NCBI GenBank assembly: GCA_021372515.1
Contig: JAJFUG010000104.1
Location: forward strand, 1 to 22,724
From: a bacterium
Lineage (GTDB): Bacteria > Gemmatimonadota > Glassbacteria > GWA2-58-10
Direction of reading: 5' to 3'
Length of the DNA: 22,724 bases
A program made the translations under genes and the position numbers. A model generated the notes under the pieces. That model was not told where the DNA came from and did not search any database. It saw only the letters and a program-made list of their open reading frames with translations. Positions 7,719 to 15,637 of this stretch are shown one piece after another; the first letter of the stretch is position 1, and each line of letters begins with the position of its first letter.

Positions 7719-9293
7719 TTACTTGGCGTAGCTCACGGCCCGGGTCTCGCGGATAACCACCACCTTGATCTGTCCGGGATATTCGAGCTCTTTCTCGATC
7801 TTGTGGGCGATCTCTCCGGCCAGTATCTCGCCGTAGCTGTCCTCGATCTCATCCGGCTGGACCATGATCCGTATCTCGCGCCCGGCCTGGATGGCGTAGG
7901 CTTTCTGCACGCCCTTGAACCCGTCGGCGATCTTCTCCAGCTTCTCGAGGCGCTTGATGTAGGTTTCGAGCGTTTCACGCCGCGCGCCGGGGCGCGCCCC
8001 GCTCAGGGCGTCCGCCGCCTGCACCAGCACCGAGATGAGCGAGGTCTGCTCGACATCGTTGTGATGGCTGGCCACGGCGTTGATCACCTCTTCCGGCTCG
8101 CCGTACTTGCGGCACAGCTCCACGCCGATCTGGGTGTGCGTGCCCTCGGCCTCGTGGTCCACCGCCTTGCCGATGTCGTGCAACAGCCCGGCCCGCTTGC
8201 TCATGGCGATGTCCAGGCCCAACTCGGCGGCCATCATGCCGCAGAGGGTGGCCACCTCCTTGGCGTGCAGAAGGTTGTTCTGGCCGTAGCTGGTGCGGAA
8301 CTTGAGCCGTCCGAGCAGGGCGACCAGCTCGGGATGTATGCCGTGCACGCCGGTCTCGTAGAGGGCCTCCTCGGCGGCCTGCTGTATCTTCTCTTCCACT
8401 TCCTTGCGGCACTTCTCCACCACGTCCTCGATGCGCCCGGGATGGATTCGGCCGTCCTGGATCAGTCGCTCCATGGCCAGACGGGCCACCTCGCGGCGGA
8501 TGGGGCTGAACCCGGACAGGATCACCGCCTCCGGCGTATCGTCGATGATCACATCGATGCCGGTGGCCATTTCGAACGAGCGGATGTTGCGGCCCTCACG
8601 GCCGATGATCCGTCCCTTCATCTCATCGTTGGGCAGGTTGACCACCGAGACCGTGGACTCGACCACGTGGTCGGCGGCGCAGCGCTGGATGGCCAGAGTG
8701 ATGATTTTCTTGGCCTCCTTCTCGGCGTCGCGCTTGGCCTGCTCCTTGATGTCCTTGACGTACTGGGAGGCCTCGACACGGGCCTCCTCTTTCAGGTTCT
8801 CGATCAGCTCGCGCTTGGCGTCCTCGGCGCTGAGGCCGGCGATGCGCTCCAGGCGCTGGTTCTGCTCGGCGATGAGCTGGGTCAGCTTGTCGTCCTTGCT
8901 CTTGACCACTTTCTCCCGGACCACGAGGTCATCGTTCATCCGCGCGACCTCGCGCTCTTTCTTCTCGACAATCTCAAGCTTCTTGTCCAGATTGACCTCA
9001 CGCTCCTGCAGCGTGTGCTGGACCCGTTCGAGCTCCTTGCGCCGGCCCTCGGTCTCCTTCTCGAAATCCACCTTGGCCTGGTAATACTTCTCCTTGCTTT
9101 CGATGGTCGCCGACTTGCGGATGTTTTCGGCTTCGCGCCCTGCATCTGTGATGATTTTCTTGGCCTGCGACTCCGCGTCCTGCAGCTTGCTCTGGGCGAT
9201 CCTTCGGCTGACCCAGTAGCCCAGCACGAACACCGCTGCCAGCAACACCAGCATTACCAGTACCGGAACAATGATATTGGATAAAGTTGACAT
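7719..9293 (-). CDS. rny: Ribonuclease Y
   Basis: RNase Y is a membrane-anchored endoribonuclease that starts mRNA decay. The 524-aa protein has one N-terminal membrane segment (about residues 7-27), a long charged coiled coil (about 30-205), a KH RNA-binding domain with [10 protein letters not shown] at 228-237, and an HD metal-dependent nuclease domain with [12 protein letters not shown] (His372, Asp373) and SHH at about 409-411. All motifs look intact. I chose the ATG at 9293 because GGAG is 5 nt upstream of it; a TTG one codon earlier is too close to that site. The leader contains a small hairpin (9335-9350), and a structured RNA lies between this gene and zapA. ymdB follows after 22 bp. 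Confidence 0.96.
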   Translation of the reverse strand: MSTLSNIIVPVLVMLVLLAAVFVLGYWVSRRIAQSKLQDAESQAKKIITDAGREAENIRKSATIESKEKYYQAKVDFEKETEGRRKELERVQHTLQEREVNLDKKLEIVEKKEREVARMNDDLVVREKVVKSKDDKLTQLIAEQNQRLERIAGLSAEDAKRELIENLKEEARVEASQYVKDIKEQAKRDAEKEAKKIITLAIQRCAADHVVESTVSVVNLPNDEMKGRIIGREGRNIRSFEMATGIDVIIDDTPEAVILSGFSPIRREVARLAMERLIQDGRIHPGRIEDVVEKCRKEVEEKIQQAAEEALYETGVHGIHPELVALLGRLKFRTSYGQNNLLHAKEVATLCGMMAAELGLDIAMSKRAGLLHDIGKAVDHEAEGTHTQIGVELCRKYGEPEEVINAVASHHNDVEQTSLISVLVQAADALSGARPGARRETLETYIKRLEKLEKIADGFKGVQKAYAIQAGREIRIMVQPDEIEDSYGEILAGEIAHKIEKELEYPGQIKVVVIRETRAVSYAK

Positions 9294-9334
9294 CAAGTCT
9301 CCGTGAAACGTGCGTTTAGGTTATCTATTGAAGT

Positions 9335-9350
9335 ATCCGCCCACGCGGAT
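9335..9350 (-). promoter_or_regulatory. Small stem-loop in the rny leader
   Basis: A perfect 6-bp inverted repeat (ATCCGC and GCGGAT, 4-nt loop) lies about 40 nt upstream of the rny start. The same arm sequence appears in the dxs leader hairpin. It could affect stability or translation of rny mRNA. No strong promoter is visible next to it. Confidence 0.35.
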
Positions 9351-9396
9351 GGGAATAACATCATTGCTGACTGATCCCACGGGAACACAGGGCAAT

Positions 9397-9565
9397 AAAA
9401 AGCCCCGCCGCACCCGATCAACAAATCCGAACCTGCAACAGCTCAAAGCGGGCGCTGTCCGCCGGCGCCACCCGCTCCGGCCGGAGGCCGGCCAGCGGTG
9501 CACCACAGGAGAACGCTCCCAAGGGTTCGTTCCAGGATCAATTCGTTAATCACGCGCCGACGGGG
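9397..9565 (-). ncRNA. Structured non-coding RNA, candidate 6S RNA (ssrS)
   Basis: This region has no open frame of interest but folds into one long, interrupted hairpin when read on the minus strand. The ends pair as CCCCGTCG (9558-9565) with CGGCGGGG (9403-9410), directly before CTTTTT. Then 9540-9552 pairs with 9415-9427 in 13 consecutive pairs, four of them G-U, and 9524-9529 pairs with 9428-9433 (6 bp). A large central loop (9518-9523 against 9434-9446) follows, then short stems separated by internal loops, and a terminal hairpin GGCCGG/CCGGCC at 9488-9493/9479-9484. The total is about 163 nt. Closing stem, central bubble and terminal stem, the length, and the position immediately after zapA all match bacterial 6S RNA, a regulator that binds RNA polymerase. 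No clear promoter of its own is visible, so it may be processed from the zapA transcript. Identity as 6S is inference. Confidence 0.58.
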
Positions 9566-9599
9566 TATGTTTCAACCATCCGTCATATGTGCCGAAGGA

Positions 9600-9920
9600 T
9601 CAGAGCAGGGCCTCCTGGGACCGGCTCCTCTCCAGATAGGAATCGAGCAGCTGGATCAGGGAATTGCACTTGAGCTCCAGCTCCTCATCCCGTATCTCCT
9701 TCTCCCTTTTGGTCTGGAAAAGTTCATCGGTTATGGACATAGCGGCCAGAATCGCTATCTTGTGCACGTCCTGCAGGCTCAGGCTCTTTTTTACCGCCTG
9801 CATGGTCTGATTCACATATTCCGCGACCTTGCGGGTGTATTCGGGATCGGTCTGTGTCCGGATATTATAAGTATCACCGAATATCGACACCCGTGTAGTC
9901 GTTACCTTGTCGTCATCCAT
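9600..9920 (-). CDS. zapA: Cell division protein ZapA
   Basis: ZapA binds FtsZ and promotes bundling of filaments in the division ring. The 106-aa protein has the family pattern: a short N-terminal strand region (TTTRVSIFGDTYNIRTQTDP), the helix EYTRKVAEYVNQTM, an IAILAAMSITDELF helix, and a charged C-terminal coiled coil. Length and layout match ZapA. The ATG at 9920 is the only sensible start. A well-formed promoter lies about 100 bp upstream. A ZapB-like coiled-coil gene precedes it, and a 6S-like RNA follows it, as in many proteobacteria. Confidence 0.9.
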   Translation of the reverse strand: MDDDKVTTTRVSIFGDTYNIRTQTDPEYTRKVAEYVNQTMQAVKKSLSLQDVHKIAILAAMSITDELFQTKREKEIRDEELELKCNSLIQLLDSYLERSRSQEALL

Positions 9921-10017
9921 AGCGCTCTGCCCGGGACTACCGTGATTGGAATTGACCCTTTTTTATGTTAAAGAAACCGTTTGACGGCTTTCGTTTACGA
10001 AACTGTCTTCAATCTCC

Positions 10018-10046
10018 AATCTAAAGCAAGGCATTTTGCAAGTCAA
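10018..10046 (-). promoter_or_regulatory. Sigma70-type promoter for zapA (and downstream RNA/rny)
   Basis: On the minus strand TTGACT (10041-10046) and TAGATT (10018-10023) are separated by exactly 17 nt. Transcription would start near 10011 and give a leader of about 90 nt before zapA, which contains two small inverted repeats (TTTCG...CGAAA and CCGT...ACGG). It lies in the 178-bp gap after the ZapB-like gene. Confidence 0.65.
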
Positions 10047-10098
10047 CAACCCGCGCGCCGGAATTTGCCCCTTTGCCCGGACTCGGGCCCGACCCGTA

Positions 10099-10344
10099 TC
10101 AGAGCTCGAGATGATCGAGCTCTCCCAGCACGCGGGAAAGGGTCTCATCGACCAGGGAAAGCTTTCGCTCGAGTTTTTCCTTTTCGAGTTTCAGGCTCTC
10201 GACCTGACTGACTATATCCTGCCGCGACATCTGCTGGCTCCCACCGACCAGGGAGCGGAACGAACGGTTTTCCGCCTCCAGCTGGTCCACCACTTTGAGC
10301 AGGCGCTTGATTTTATCTTCCAGCGACTGGAACCTGTCAGGCAT
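10099..10344 (-). CDS. Small coiled-coil protein, ZapB-like
   Basis: This 81-aa protein is almost entirely predicted coiled coil: DRFQSLEDKIKRLLKVVDQL, a short break with SLVGGSQQMSRQDI, then a second heptad stretch with SLKLEKEKLERKLSLVDETL. It has no membrane segment or signal peptide. Small coiled-coil proteins directly upstream of zapA in this gene order are usually annotated ZapB-like, and ZapB works with ZapA at the division ring. The family is defined mainly by coiled coil, so the function is inferred from position more than from sequence. The ATG at 10344 follows a GGGG stretch. It comes about 100 bp after pheT, with a strong hairpin in the gap. Confidence 0.75.
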   Translation of the reverse strand: MPDRFQSLEDKIKRLLKVVDQLEAENRSFRSLVGGSQQMSRQDIVSQVESLKLEKEKLERKLSLVDETLSRVLGELDHLEL

Positions 10345-10395
10345 CGAAACCCCGTGAATATTCGCCTTCGCCGTGCCGGGAGGAGTTCACAGACG

Positions 10396-10422
10396 GCTCC
10401 GCAGCCTCTCCGGCCGCGGAGC
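10396..10422 (-). repeat. Stem-loop between pheT and the ZapB-like gene
   Basis: An 11-bp stem (10396-10406 with 10412-10422, 5-nt loop) contains one pair that is G-U on the minus strand but an A-C mismatch on the plus strand, so the structure favours the leftward transcript. No T run follows. It may stabilise the pheT end or set relative expression of the downstream division genes. Confidence 0.45.
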
Positions 10423-10448
10423 ACAGGTCATTCAAAACAATATAACAC

Positions 10449-12839
10449 TTAACGTTGCTTCACGTCGAATTTTTTTATCAACCCGCGCAAAATCTTCTCG
10501 AACGCCTGGTCCACCTCTTCATCCCGCAGGGTGCGCTCAACGCTCTGGAAAAGCATGGAGAAAGCCAGGCTTTTTTTGCCGGCCGGCACGTGCTGCCCCT
10601 GGTACAGGTCGAACACCGCCACCTCGGCCACCAGGCGCGAGCCGCGCTGTATCTCGGCGGCAAGCTCGGCGCAGGGCACGGCGTCATCCACCAGGACAGC
10701 CAGGTCGCGGCGCGAGCCGGGGTACGGGCTGCGCTCGCTGTGACGCGGGGCCTGACGGGAGGCGAGCAGGCGGTCCAGATCGAGCTCGGCCAGCAGCACC
10801 GTGTCGGGCAGCTCCAGGCCGGCGGCCAGGCTGGGGTTGATCGCCCCGAGCAGGCCGATGCCGTGACCGCCCAGTCGCACCTCGGCGCACTTGCCGGGAT
10901 GCAGAGCCGGGTGCGAGCCTTGAACAAAAGAGAGGACCGGAAGTTTCAGCCGGGCGGCCAGGGATTCCAGCACGCCCTTGAGGTCGAAAAAGTCCCAGGC
11001 GCGGCCCTTGCCGCTCCAGTGCACGCTTTGACGCGAACCCAGGGCGGCCAGGCCCAGACGGCGCTCCTCGGGCGAATCGCTGCTGCCCACACGCCGCGGG
11101 AACACCCGGCCGATCTCGAAAATCCGTACATCCTGGTTGCGCTGGTTCAGGTTGCGCTTCACACAGCCCAGCAGGCTCACGATCAGCTCGGGGCGCAACA
11201 AGCCCTCCTCGCTGGAGAGCGGGAACGACAATTGCGGCGGAGCATAGACACCGGCCCCGCAGATCGCCTCGACCTCAGCCGCGCCGGTGAAACTGCTGGT
11301 CATCACCTCGCGCAGGCCCAGGCCGGCCAGGCACTCTTTCAATTTCGCCAGGTCGTACCACTCTCGCCGCCCGCTGACCGCCGGCGTGACACACATGCGC
11401 GCCGGGGACGGAATGTGCTCGTAGCCCCTGACCCGCGCCAGTTCCTCGATCAGGTCCACCTCGCGGCTGACATCGTGACGGCAGGCGGGCACTGTCACCT
11501 TGTATTTACCCGCGCCGAGGCTTTCCACCTCGAAATCGATACCCTCCAGGCAGCGGCGGACCTCGCTGGCCGGGAATTCGAGGCCCAGGAGGCTCTCGGC
11601 CCGGCAGGCGCGCAGCTCCACGGTGGGAGGGGTGAGCTTGCGCGGATAGACATCGATGGCCCCGCGGGCCACGCTCCCGCCCGAGACCTCGGCGATCAGG
11701 CGCGCGGCGCGGTCCAGGGCCAGGTTCATGCCGGAATAGTCCACCCCGCGCTCGAAGCGGCGCGAGGCCTCGCTGGAAAGCCCCAGGGCACGGCTGGTGC
11801 GGCGGGTGGTGGCCGGATCGAACCAGGCGCACTCGAGCAGCACCCGGCGGGTGGACTCGTCCACCTCGCTCTCCTTGCCGCCCATCACGCCGGCCACGGC
11901 CACCGGGTTGACCGCATCGGCGATCACGGTAATAGCGGCGTCGAGCTTGCGCGGGGCGCCGTCCAGGGTGAGAATCTGCTCACCCTCGGCGGCCTTGCGC
12001 ACCACGATCCGCTTGCCCTCCAGACGGTCCAGGTCGAACGAGTGCAGAGGCTGGCCCAGCTCGAAGAGGATGAAATTGGTGATATCGACCACGTTGTTGA
12101 TGCTGCGCTGCCCCACCGCGTTCAGACGCTCGACCAGCCAGCGCGGCGAGGGTCCGATTTTCACGTTCTCGATCACCCGGGCCATGTAGCGCGGACAGCC
12201 CTGGCTGTCGGTGATCTCAACCGAGGTGAGGCTTTCGATGGCCGGGCCGCTGTCGTCCGGGGAGCCCTGCGGGCGGGTTAGCTTTTTCCCGGCAACGGGC
12301 TGAAGCTCGCGCGCCGCCCCGATCTGGCTCCACATGTCGCCGCGGTTGGCCGTCACGTCCAGCACCAGTCGCCAGTCATCCAGGCCCAGGGCCTCGGGCA
12401 GGCTCATGCCCGGCCGCGCCGATTCATCCAGCTCCAGCAGGCCCGAGGACTCCTCGCTCAGACCCAGCTCTTTCTCCGAGCAGAGCATGCCCTGGCTCTC
12501 CACCCCGCGGATTTTCGCCTTTTTAAGCTCGAACCCACCGGGCAGCACTGTGCCGACCAGGGCCAGGGGGTAAAGCCCGCCCTGGCGCACGTTGGGCGCC
12601 CCGCAGACCACCTCCAGCGTGGAGCCGGCGCCGTAGTCCACAGTGACCAGGCGCAGTTTGTCCGCATCCGGGTGTGGCCGCAGCGCGGTCGCCCGTCCCA
12701 CCACCACCCCCTCAATATCTTTTCCCAGGTAGAGCAGCTCATCCACGGCGTGGCCGAGCATGGTCAGGCGCGCGGCAAGCTCCTGCGGGGAGAGGTCGAA
12801 ATCGATCAAAGTCTTTAGCCACTTGTAGCTGATATTCAT
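10449..12839 (-). CDS. pheT: Phenylalanine-tRNA ligase beta subunit
   Basis: PheT is the beta subunit of the alpha2-beta2 phenylalanyl-tRNA synthetase and provides editing and tRNA-binding domains. The 796-aa length is typical of the bacterial long form. The N-terminal core (MNISYKWLKTLIDFDLSPQE) leads into the tRNA-binding OB fold (VVVGRATALRPHPDADKLRL, about residues 45-64). B3/B4 editing and B5 domains follow in the middle, and the last roughly 95 residues form the FDX-ACB anticodon-binding domain (SPYPGSRRDLAVLVDDAVPC). I chose the ATG at 12839, where the universal MNISYKWL start lies; the frame is open further up to a TTG at 12896, but that stretch does not look like PheT. pheS precedes it by 64 bp. 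Confidence 0.96.
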   Translation of the reverse strand: MNISYKWLKTLIDFDLSPQELAARLTMLGHAVDELLYLGKDIEGVVVGRATALRPHPDADKLRLVTVDYGAGSTLEVVCGAPNVRQGGLYPLALVGTVLPGGFELKKAKIRGVESQGMLCSEKELGLSEESSGLLELDESARPGMSLPEALGLDDWRLVLDVTANRGDMWSQIGAARELQPVAGKKLTRPQGSPDDSGPAIESLTSVEITDSQGCPRYMARVIENVKIGPSPRWLVERLNAVGQRSINNVVDITNFILFELGQPLHSFDLDRLEGKRIVVRKAAEGEQILTLDGAPRKLDAAITVIADAVNPVAVAGVMGGKESEVDESTRRVLLECAWFDPATTRRTSRALGLSSEASRRFERGVDYSGMNLALDRAARLIAEVSGGSVARGAIDVYPRKLTPPTVELRACRAESLLGLEFPASEVRRCLEGIDFEVESLGAGKYKVTVPACRHDVSREVDLIEELARVRGYEHIPSPARMCVTPAVSGRREWYDLAKLKECLAGLGLREVMTSSFTGAAEVEAICGAGVYAPPQLSFPLSSEEGLLRPELIVSLLGCVKRNLNQRNQDVRIFEIGRVFPRRVGSSDSPEERRLGLAALGSRQSVHWSGKGRAWDFFDLKGVLESLAARLKLPVLSFVQGSHPALHPGKCAEVRLGGHGIGLLGAINPSLAAGLELPDTVLLAELDLDRLLASRQAPRHSERSPYPGSRRDLAVLVDDAVPCAELAAEIQRGSRLVAEVAVFDLYQGQHVPAGKKSLAFSMLFQSVERTLRDEEVDQAFEKILRGLIKKFDVKQR

Positions 12840-12903
12840 CGTCAACCGGACCGTTTCAAGTTTTTCGTTGCGTAATGGACAGTCCGCAGAGCGCAATCCA
12901 CGC

Positions 12904-13932
12904 TCAGAACTGTGAGAGGAAACCCAGCTCGGACTCCAGGAGCAGTCGGATGTCGTTGATCCCCATCATGGTCATGCAGATACGGTCGATGCCCATGCCG
13001 AAAGCGAAACCGGTCCAGCGCTCCGGGTCGTAGCCCACAGCCTGGAACACCGCCGGGTCGACCATGCCGCAGCCCAGTATCTCCATCCAGCCGGTCTGCT
13101 TGCAGACCGAACAGCCCTTGCCCTTGCAGAACACGCAGCGCACATCCACCTCGGCGCTGGGCTCGGTGAACGGGAAGAATGAGGGCCGGAAACGCAGGCT
13201 GCTGCCGGGGCCGAACATCTGGTGCGCGAACTGTTCGAGGGTGTACTTGAGGTCGCCGAAAGTGACGCCCTGATCCACGTAGAGGCCCTCGAGCTGGTGG
13301 AAGATCGGGCTGTGGCTGGCATCCGGCGTGTCGCGGCGGTAGACCCGCCCCGGGGCGATGATCCGCACTGGAGGCTGGTTGGCCTGCATGTAGCGCACCT
13401 GCACGGTGGAGGTCTGCGATCTCAGCAGGCGGCCGTCGGCTAAGTAGAACGTGTCCTGGCTGTCGCGGGCCGGATGGTCGGCCGGGGTGTTGAGGGCGTC
13501 GAAATTGTGGAACTCGTCCTCCACCTCCGGGCCATCCGCCACGGTGAAGCCCAGGGAGAAGAAGATTTCGACCAGACGGTCAAGGGTGAGGGTGAGCGGG
13601 TGCAGCCCGCCGTCCCAGCCCCGCGCCCCGGGCAGCGTTACATCCAGGCGGCTTTTAGCCACGGCCTCGGCCAGGCGCTTTTCCTCCAGCTCGGCGGTGC
13701 GCCTGTCGATCAGCGCGGCCAGGAAATTCTTGGCCTCGTTGGCGCGCTTGCCCAGGACCGGCCGCTCCTCGGCCGCGAGGCTACCCAGCCCCTGCAGGGC
13801 GGCGGTGAGCACCCCCTTGCGGCCCAGGTACTGAAGGCGCAGGGCCTCCAGCTCCTCGACGTTCGCAGCCGCGTCGATCCTCGCGGGGGCCTCTTTCTCG
13901 GCCTGTTCCAGTTGTTCAAGATACTGTTTCAT
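12904..13932 (-). CDS. pheS: Phenylalanine-tRNA ligase alpha subunit
   Basis: PheS is the catalytic alpha subunit of phenylalanyl-tRNA synthetase. The 342-aa protein has the N-terminal coiled-coil arm that contacts tRNA (about 1-90) and the class II core: motif 2 around RVYRRDTPDASHSPIFHQLE (196-215), the Phe pocket near EILGCGMVDP, and motif 3 FGMGIDRICM (311-320). A four-cysteine insertion, C-x2-C-x4-C-x2-C at residues 266-277 followed by TGW, could bind zinc; this variant occurs in several bacterial groups. The ATG at 13932 has GGAG about 11 nt upstream. A strong terminator separates it from rplT and no clear pheS promoter is visible in the gap, so expression may depend on read-through. 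Confidence 0.96.
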   Translation of the reverse strand: MKQYLEQLEQAEKEAPARIDAAANVEELEALRLQYLGRKGVLTAALQGLGSLAAEERPVLGKRANEAKNFLAALIDRRTAELEEKRLAEAVAKSRLDVTLPGARGWDGGLHPLTLTLDRLVEIFFSLGFTVADGPEVEDEFHNFDALNTPADHPARDSQDTFYLADGRLLRSQTSTVQVRYMQANQPPVRIIAPGRVYRRDTPDASHSPIFHQLEGLYVDQGVTFGDLKYTLEQFAHQMFGPGSSLRFRPSFFPFTEPSAEVDVRCVFCKGKGCSVCKQTGWMEILGCGMVDPAVFQAVGYDPERWTGFAFGMGIDRICMTMMGINDIRLLLESELGFLSQF

Positions 13933-13996
13933 GGTGAAATCGCTCCACGGAGAATGTCCGGCCCCTCACTGCGGCTAAACGCCGCCGGAACCGGCC

Positions 13997-14040
13997 AAAA
14001 AAAGACAGGCGGACCGTGTAGCCACTGTCCGCCCTGTCTT
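13997..14040 (-). terminator. Intrinsic terminator between rplT and pheS
   Basis: On the minus strand a 13-bp stem (14027-14040 with 14002-14014, one bulged G, 12-nt loop) ends in seven consecutive T (13997-14003, overlapping the stem base). It begins about 23 nt after the rplT stop. It should end most infC-rpmI-rplT transcripts. The space before it is too short for a Phe-rich leader peptide, so classic pheST attenuation is unlikely. Confidence 0.9.
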
Positions 14041-14063
14041 GGATAGCTCGATTTGACCCGGTC

Positions 14064-14414
14064 TCAGCGGCTCTGCACGGCTTTGACCAGCCCCTCGAAT
14101 CCCTGGGGATCGTTGACCGCCATATCCGCCAGGACCTTGCGGTTGATCTCGATGCCGGCCTTGTTCAGGGCGTCGATGAAACGGCTGTAGCTAAAGCCGT
14201 ATGCACGGACCGCGGCATTGATACGCGCGATCCAGAGAGCCCGGAACTGGCGCTTCTTCTGCTTGCGGTGGATGTAAGAGAAGCGCTGGGCACGGTCGAC
14301 CGTCTCGCGGGCCGAGCTTAGCAGCTTGCTCCGGCCGCCGAAATAGCCCTTGGCCGAGTTGAGTATCTTCTTCTTCCTCGCATGCGAGGCGACATTCGTT
14401 TTAACGCGCGGCAT
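14064..14414 (-). CDS. rplT: 50S ribosomal protein L20
   Basis: L20 is an early-assembly protein of the large ribosomal subunit and in several bacteria represses its own operon by binding the mRNA leader. The 116-aa protein carries the full family sequence, from [18 protein letters not shown] through [17 protein letters not shown] and [19 protein letters not shown] to [17 protein letters not shown]. The ATG at 14414 has GAGG about 7 nt upstream. It is the last gene of infC-rpmI-rplT and is followed by an intrinsic terminator. The attenuator-like leader of infC is a plausible target for L20. Confidence 0.98.
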   Translation of the reverse strand: MPRVKTNVASHARKKKILNSAKGYFGGRSKLLSSARETVDRAQRFSYIHRKQKKRQFRALWIARINAAVRAYGFSYSRFIDALNKAGIEINRKVLADMAVNDPQGFEGLVKAVQSR

Positions 14415-14491
14415 CTGTTACCTCATCTGGTTTTCGAATCACATTACGGCAGGCATGGCAGGCACAGACAGCCTCCAACCTGCGGCGCCAA

Positions 14492-14689
14492 TCACTTATA
14501 GGGAATCAGCCGGTGAATCCGACGCTGGTCCGCGGCGCTGACCGTGGTCTGCTTGCGCAGGTTGCGCTTGCGCTTGGGGGTCTTCTTGGTCAGAATATGG
14601 CTGTGGTACGCCTGCTTGCGCTTTATTTTCCCGCTGGCCGTGCTGCGGAACCGCTTGGCCGCGGAGCGTAAAGTCTTGAGTTTGGGCAC
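14492..14689 (-). CDS. rpmI: 50S ribosomal protein L35
   Basis: L35 is a small basic protein of the large ribosomal subunit. The 65-aa sequence [20 protein letters not shown], then [20 protein letters not shown] and the C-terminal [10 protein letters not shown], is typical. The start is GTG at 14689 with AGGAG 6-7 nt upstream. It lies 16 bp after infC and 77 bp before rplT, the near-universal order. Confidence 0.97.
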   Translation of the reverse strand: MPKLKTLRSAAKRFRSTASGKIKRKQAYHSHILTKKTPKRKRNLRKQTTVSAADQRRIHRLIPYK

Positions 14690-14705
14690 GCTGACTCCTT
14701 GATGA

Positions 14706-15266
14706 TTAACTTTCCGTTGGCTTAGACGGAACTACTATTGGTTTCTCTAACGGTAAGCTTTTGGGCGCCAGGATCAGGATCATGTTACGGCCTTCCATCT
14801 TGACCGGCCCCTCTTTGAGCGCCAAGTCCTCGACCGATTTGAAAATCCGTTCCAACACTTCCTCGCCCAGCTCTTTATGCACCACCTCACGACCGCGGAA
14901 GACCATGGTCAGCTTGACTTTATTGTGCTTTTCCAGGAACTTCTGCGCGTGCTTGAGCTTGAACTGCAGATCGTGCTCGTCGATCTTCGAGCGCAGCTTG
15001 ATCTCCTTCATCTGGATCACATGCTGGCGCTTCTTGGCTTCCTTAGCCTTCTTGCTCTCACGGTACTTGAACTTGCCGTAGTCCATGACCCGGCAGACCG
15101 GAGGACGGGCAGTCGGCGCGATCTCGACCAGGTCGAGATTCTTTTCCCGGGCCAGTTTCTGGGCTTCCTCCAGCGGCACAATTCCGATCTGGGTGCCGTC
15201 ATTGTCGATTAAACGAACCGGAGAAATACGAATCTGATCGTTTATTCGAACATCCTTGGTAGCCAC
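14706..15266 (-). CDS. infC: Translation initiation factor IF-3
   Basis: IF-3 binds the 30S subunit, prevents premature 50S joining and checks initiator codon and tRNA. The 186-aa protein has the N-terminal domain ([50 protein letters not shown]), a Lys-rich linker (about 68-85), and the C-terminal domain ([30 protein letters not shown], and MILILAPK near the end). The start is GTG at 15266 with AGGAGG 3 nt upstream, slightly close. A non-ATG start is common in infC, where it permits autoregulation. A leader of about 290 nt with an intrinsic terminator precedes it, and rpmI follows after 16 bp. Confidence 0.97.
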   Translation of the reverse strand: MATKDVRINDQIRISPVRLIDNDGTQIGIVPLEEAQKLAREKNLDLVEIAPTARPPVCRVMDYGKFKYRESKKAKEAKKRQHVIQMKEIKLRSKIDEHDLQFKLKHAQKFLEKHNKVKLTMVFRGREVVHKELGEEVLERIFKSVEDLALKEGPVKMEGRNMILILAPKSLPLEKPIVVPSKPTES

Positions 15267-15355
15267 AGTCCTCCTGCATCAGTGAGTTGGGATTGCCGAG
15301 CCGTTTCAATCCTCCCGCTGCCACCTTCCTGGCGACAGCCAGACCACGGCGGTAC

Positions 15356-15383
15356 AAAAAAAAGCGGACACTATAATCCGCTT
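15356..15383 (-). terminator. Intrinsic terminator/attenuator in the infC leader
   Basis: On the minus strand AAGCGGA (15377-15383) and TCCGCTT (15362-15368) form a perfect 7-bp stem with an 8-nt loop, followed by a run of eight T (15356-15363, overlapping the stem base). It lies about 90 nt before the infC start and about 175 nt after the predicted transcription start, so it acts as a leader attenuator rather than a gene-end terminator. An upstream ATCCGCT (15427-15433) can pair with its first arm and would block it. Confidence 0.85.
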
Positions 15384-15460
15384 GTTTCCGTGGAAACTTT
15401 TTACTATTTCATAGCATCTGTACGGTAGCGGATCAAGTCCCTAATCCCGGCGCTTCGTCA

Positions 15461-15478
15461 GGCGGAATCACCATCCGC
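15461..15478 (-). promoter_or_regulatory. Upstream hairpin in the infC leader
   Basis: GCGGA (15474-15478) and TCCGC (15462-15466) form a 5-bp stem with a 7-nt loop on the minus strand. Its arms match those of the downstream terminator, so this segment, the ATCCGCT at 15427-15433 and the terminator arms can form alternative pairings. Confidence 0.45.
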
Positions 15479-15565
15479 GCGCTGTACGGGTTGTAACAAC
15501 TCCCGGGCGCGTCACGTTAACCTAAGACAAGCCTCACCCGGTTCCTCTGGTGACAATTCAAACAC

Positions 15566-15594
15566 AAGATAGCGCCTTGAAATCCCTTTGTCAA
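15566..15594 (-). promoter_or_regulatory. Sigma70-type promoter for infC-rpmI-rplT
   Basis: On the minus strand TTGACA (15589-15594) and TATCTT (15566-15571) are separated by 17 nt, close to consensus. Transcription would begin near 15,559, giving a leader of about 290 nt before infC. Confidence 0.8.
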
Positions 15595-15637
15595 CAGTTT
15601 TTACGCCTGTCAGAAGCCGTTTAAAAACCGTGCGGGC

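Larger units (their letters stand above)
9294..9599. other. Intergenic region between zapA and rny
   Basis: These 306 bp hold no credible protein-coding gene. About 9397-9565 is taken up by the structured RNA candidate, and the remainder is the rny leader with one small hairpin (9335-9350) and the rny ribosome-binding site. A T-rich stretch at 9397-9401 (minus strand) follows the closing stem and could terminate the RNA. Confidence 0.6.

Noticed and set aside
7479-9284. Long plus-strand frame antisense to rny
   Set aside because: Leu/Asp/His-rich mirror of the RNase Y coiled coil and domains.
12840-12896. Extended N terminus of PheT from a TTG at 12896
   Set aside because: The added residues have no family similarity; the normal start MNISYKWL begins at 12839.
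13933-14063. pheM-type leader peptide or T-box before pheS
   Set aside because: Only about 23 nt separate the rplT stop from the terminator, and no T-box consensus or specifier hairpin is visible.
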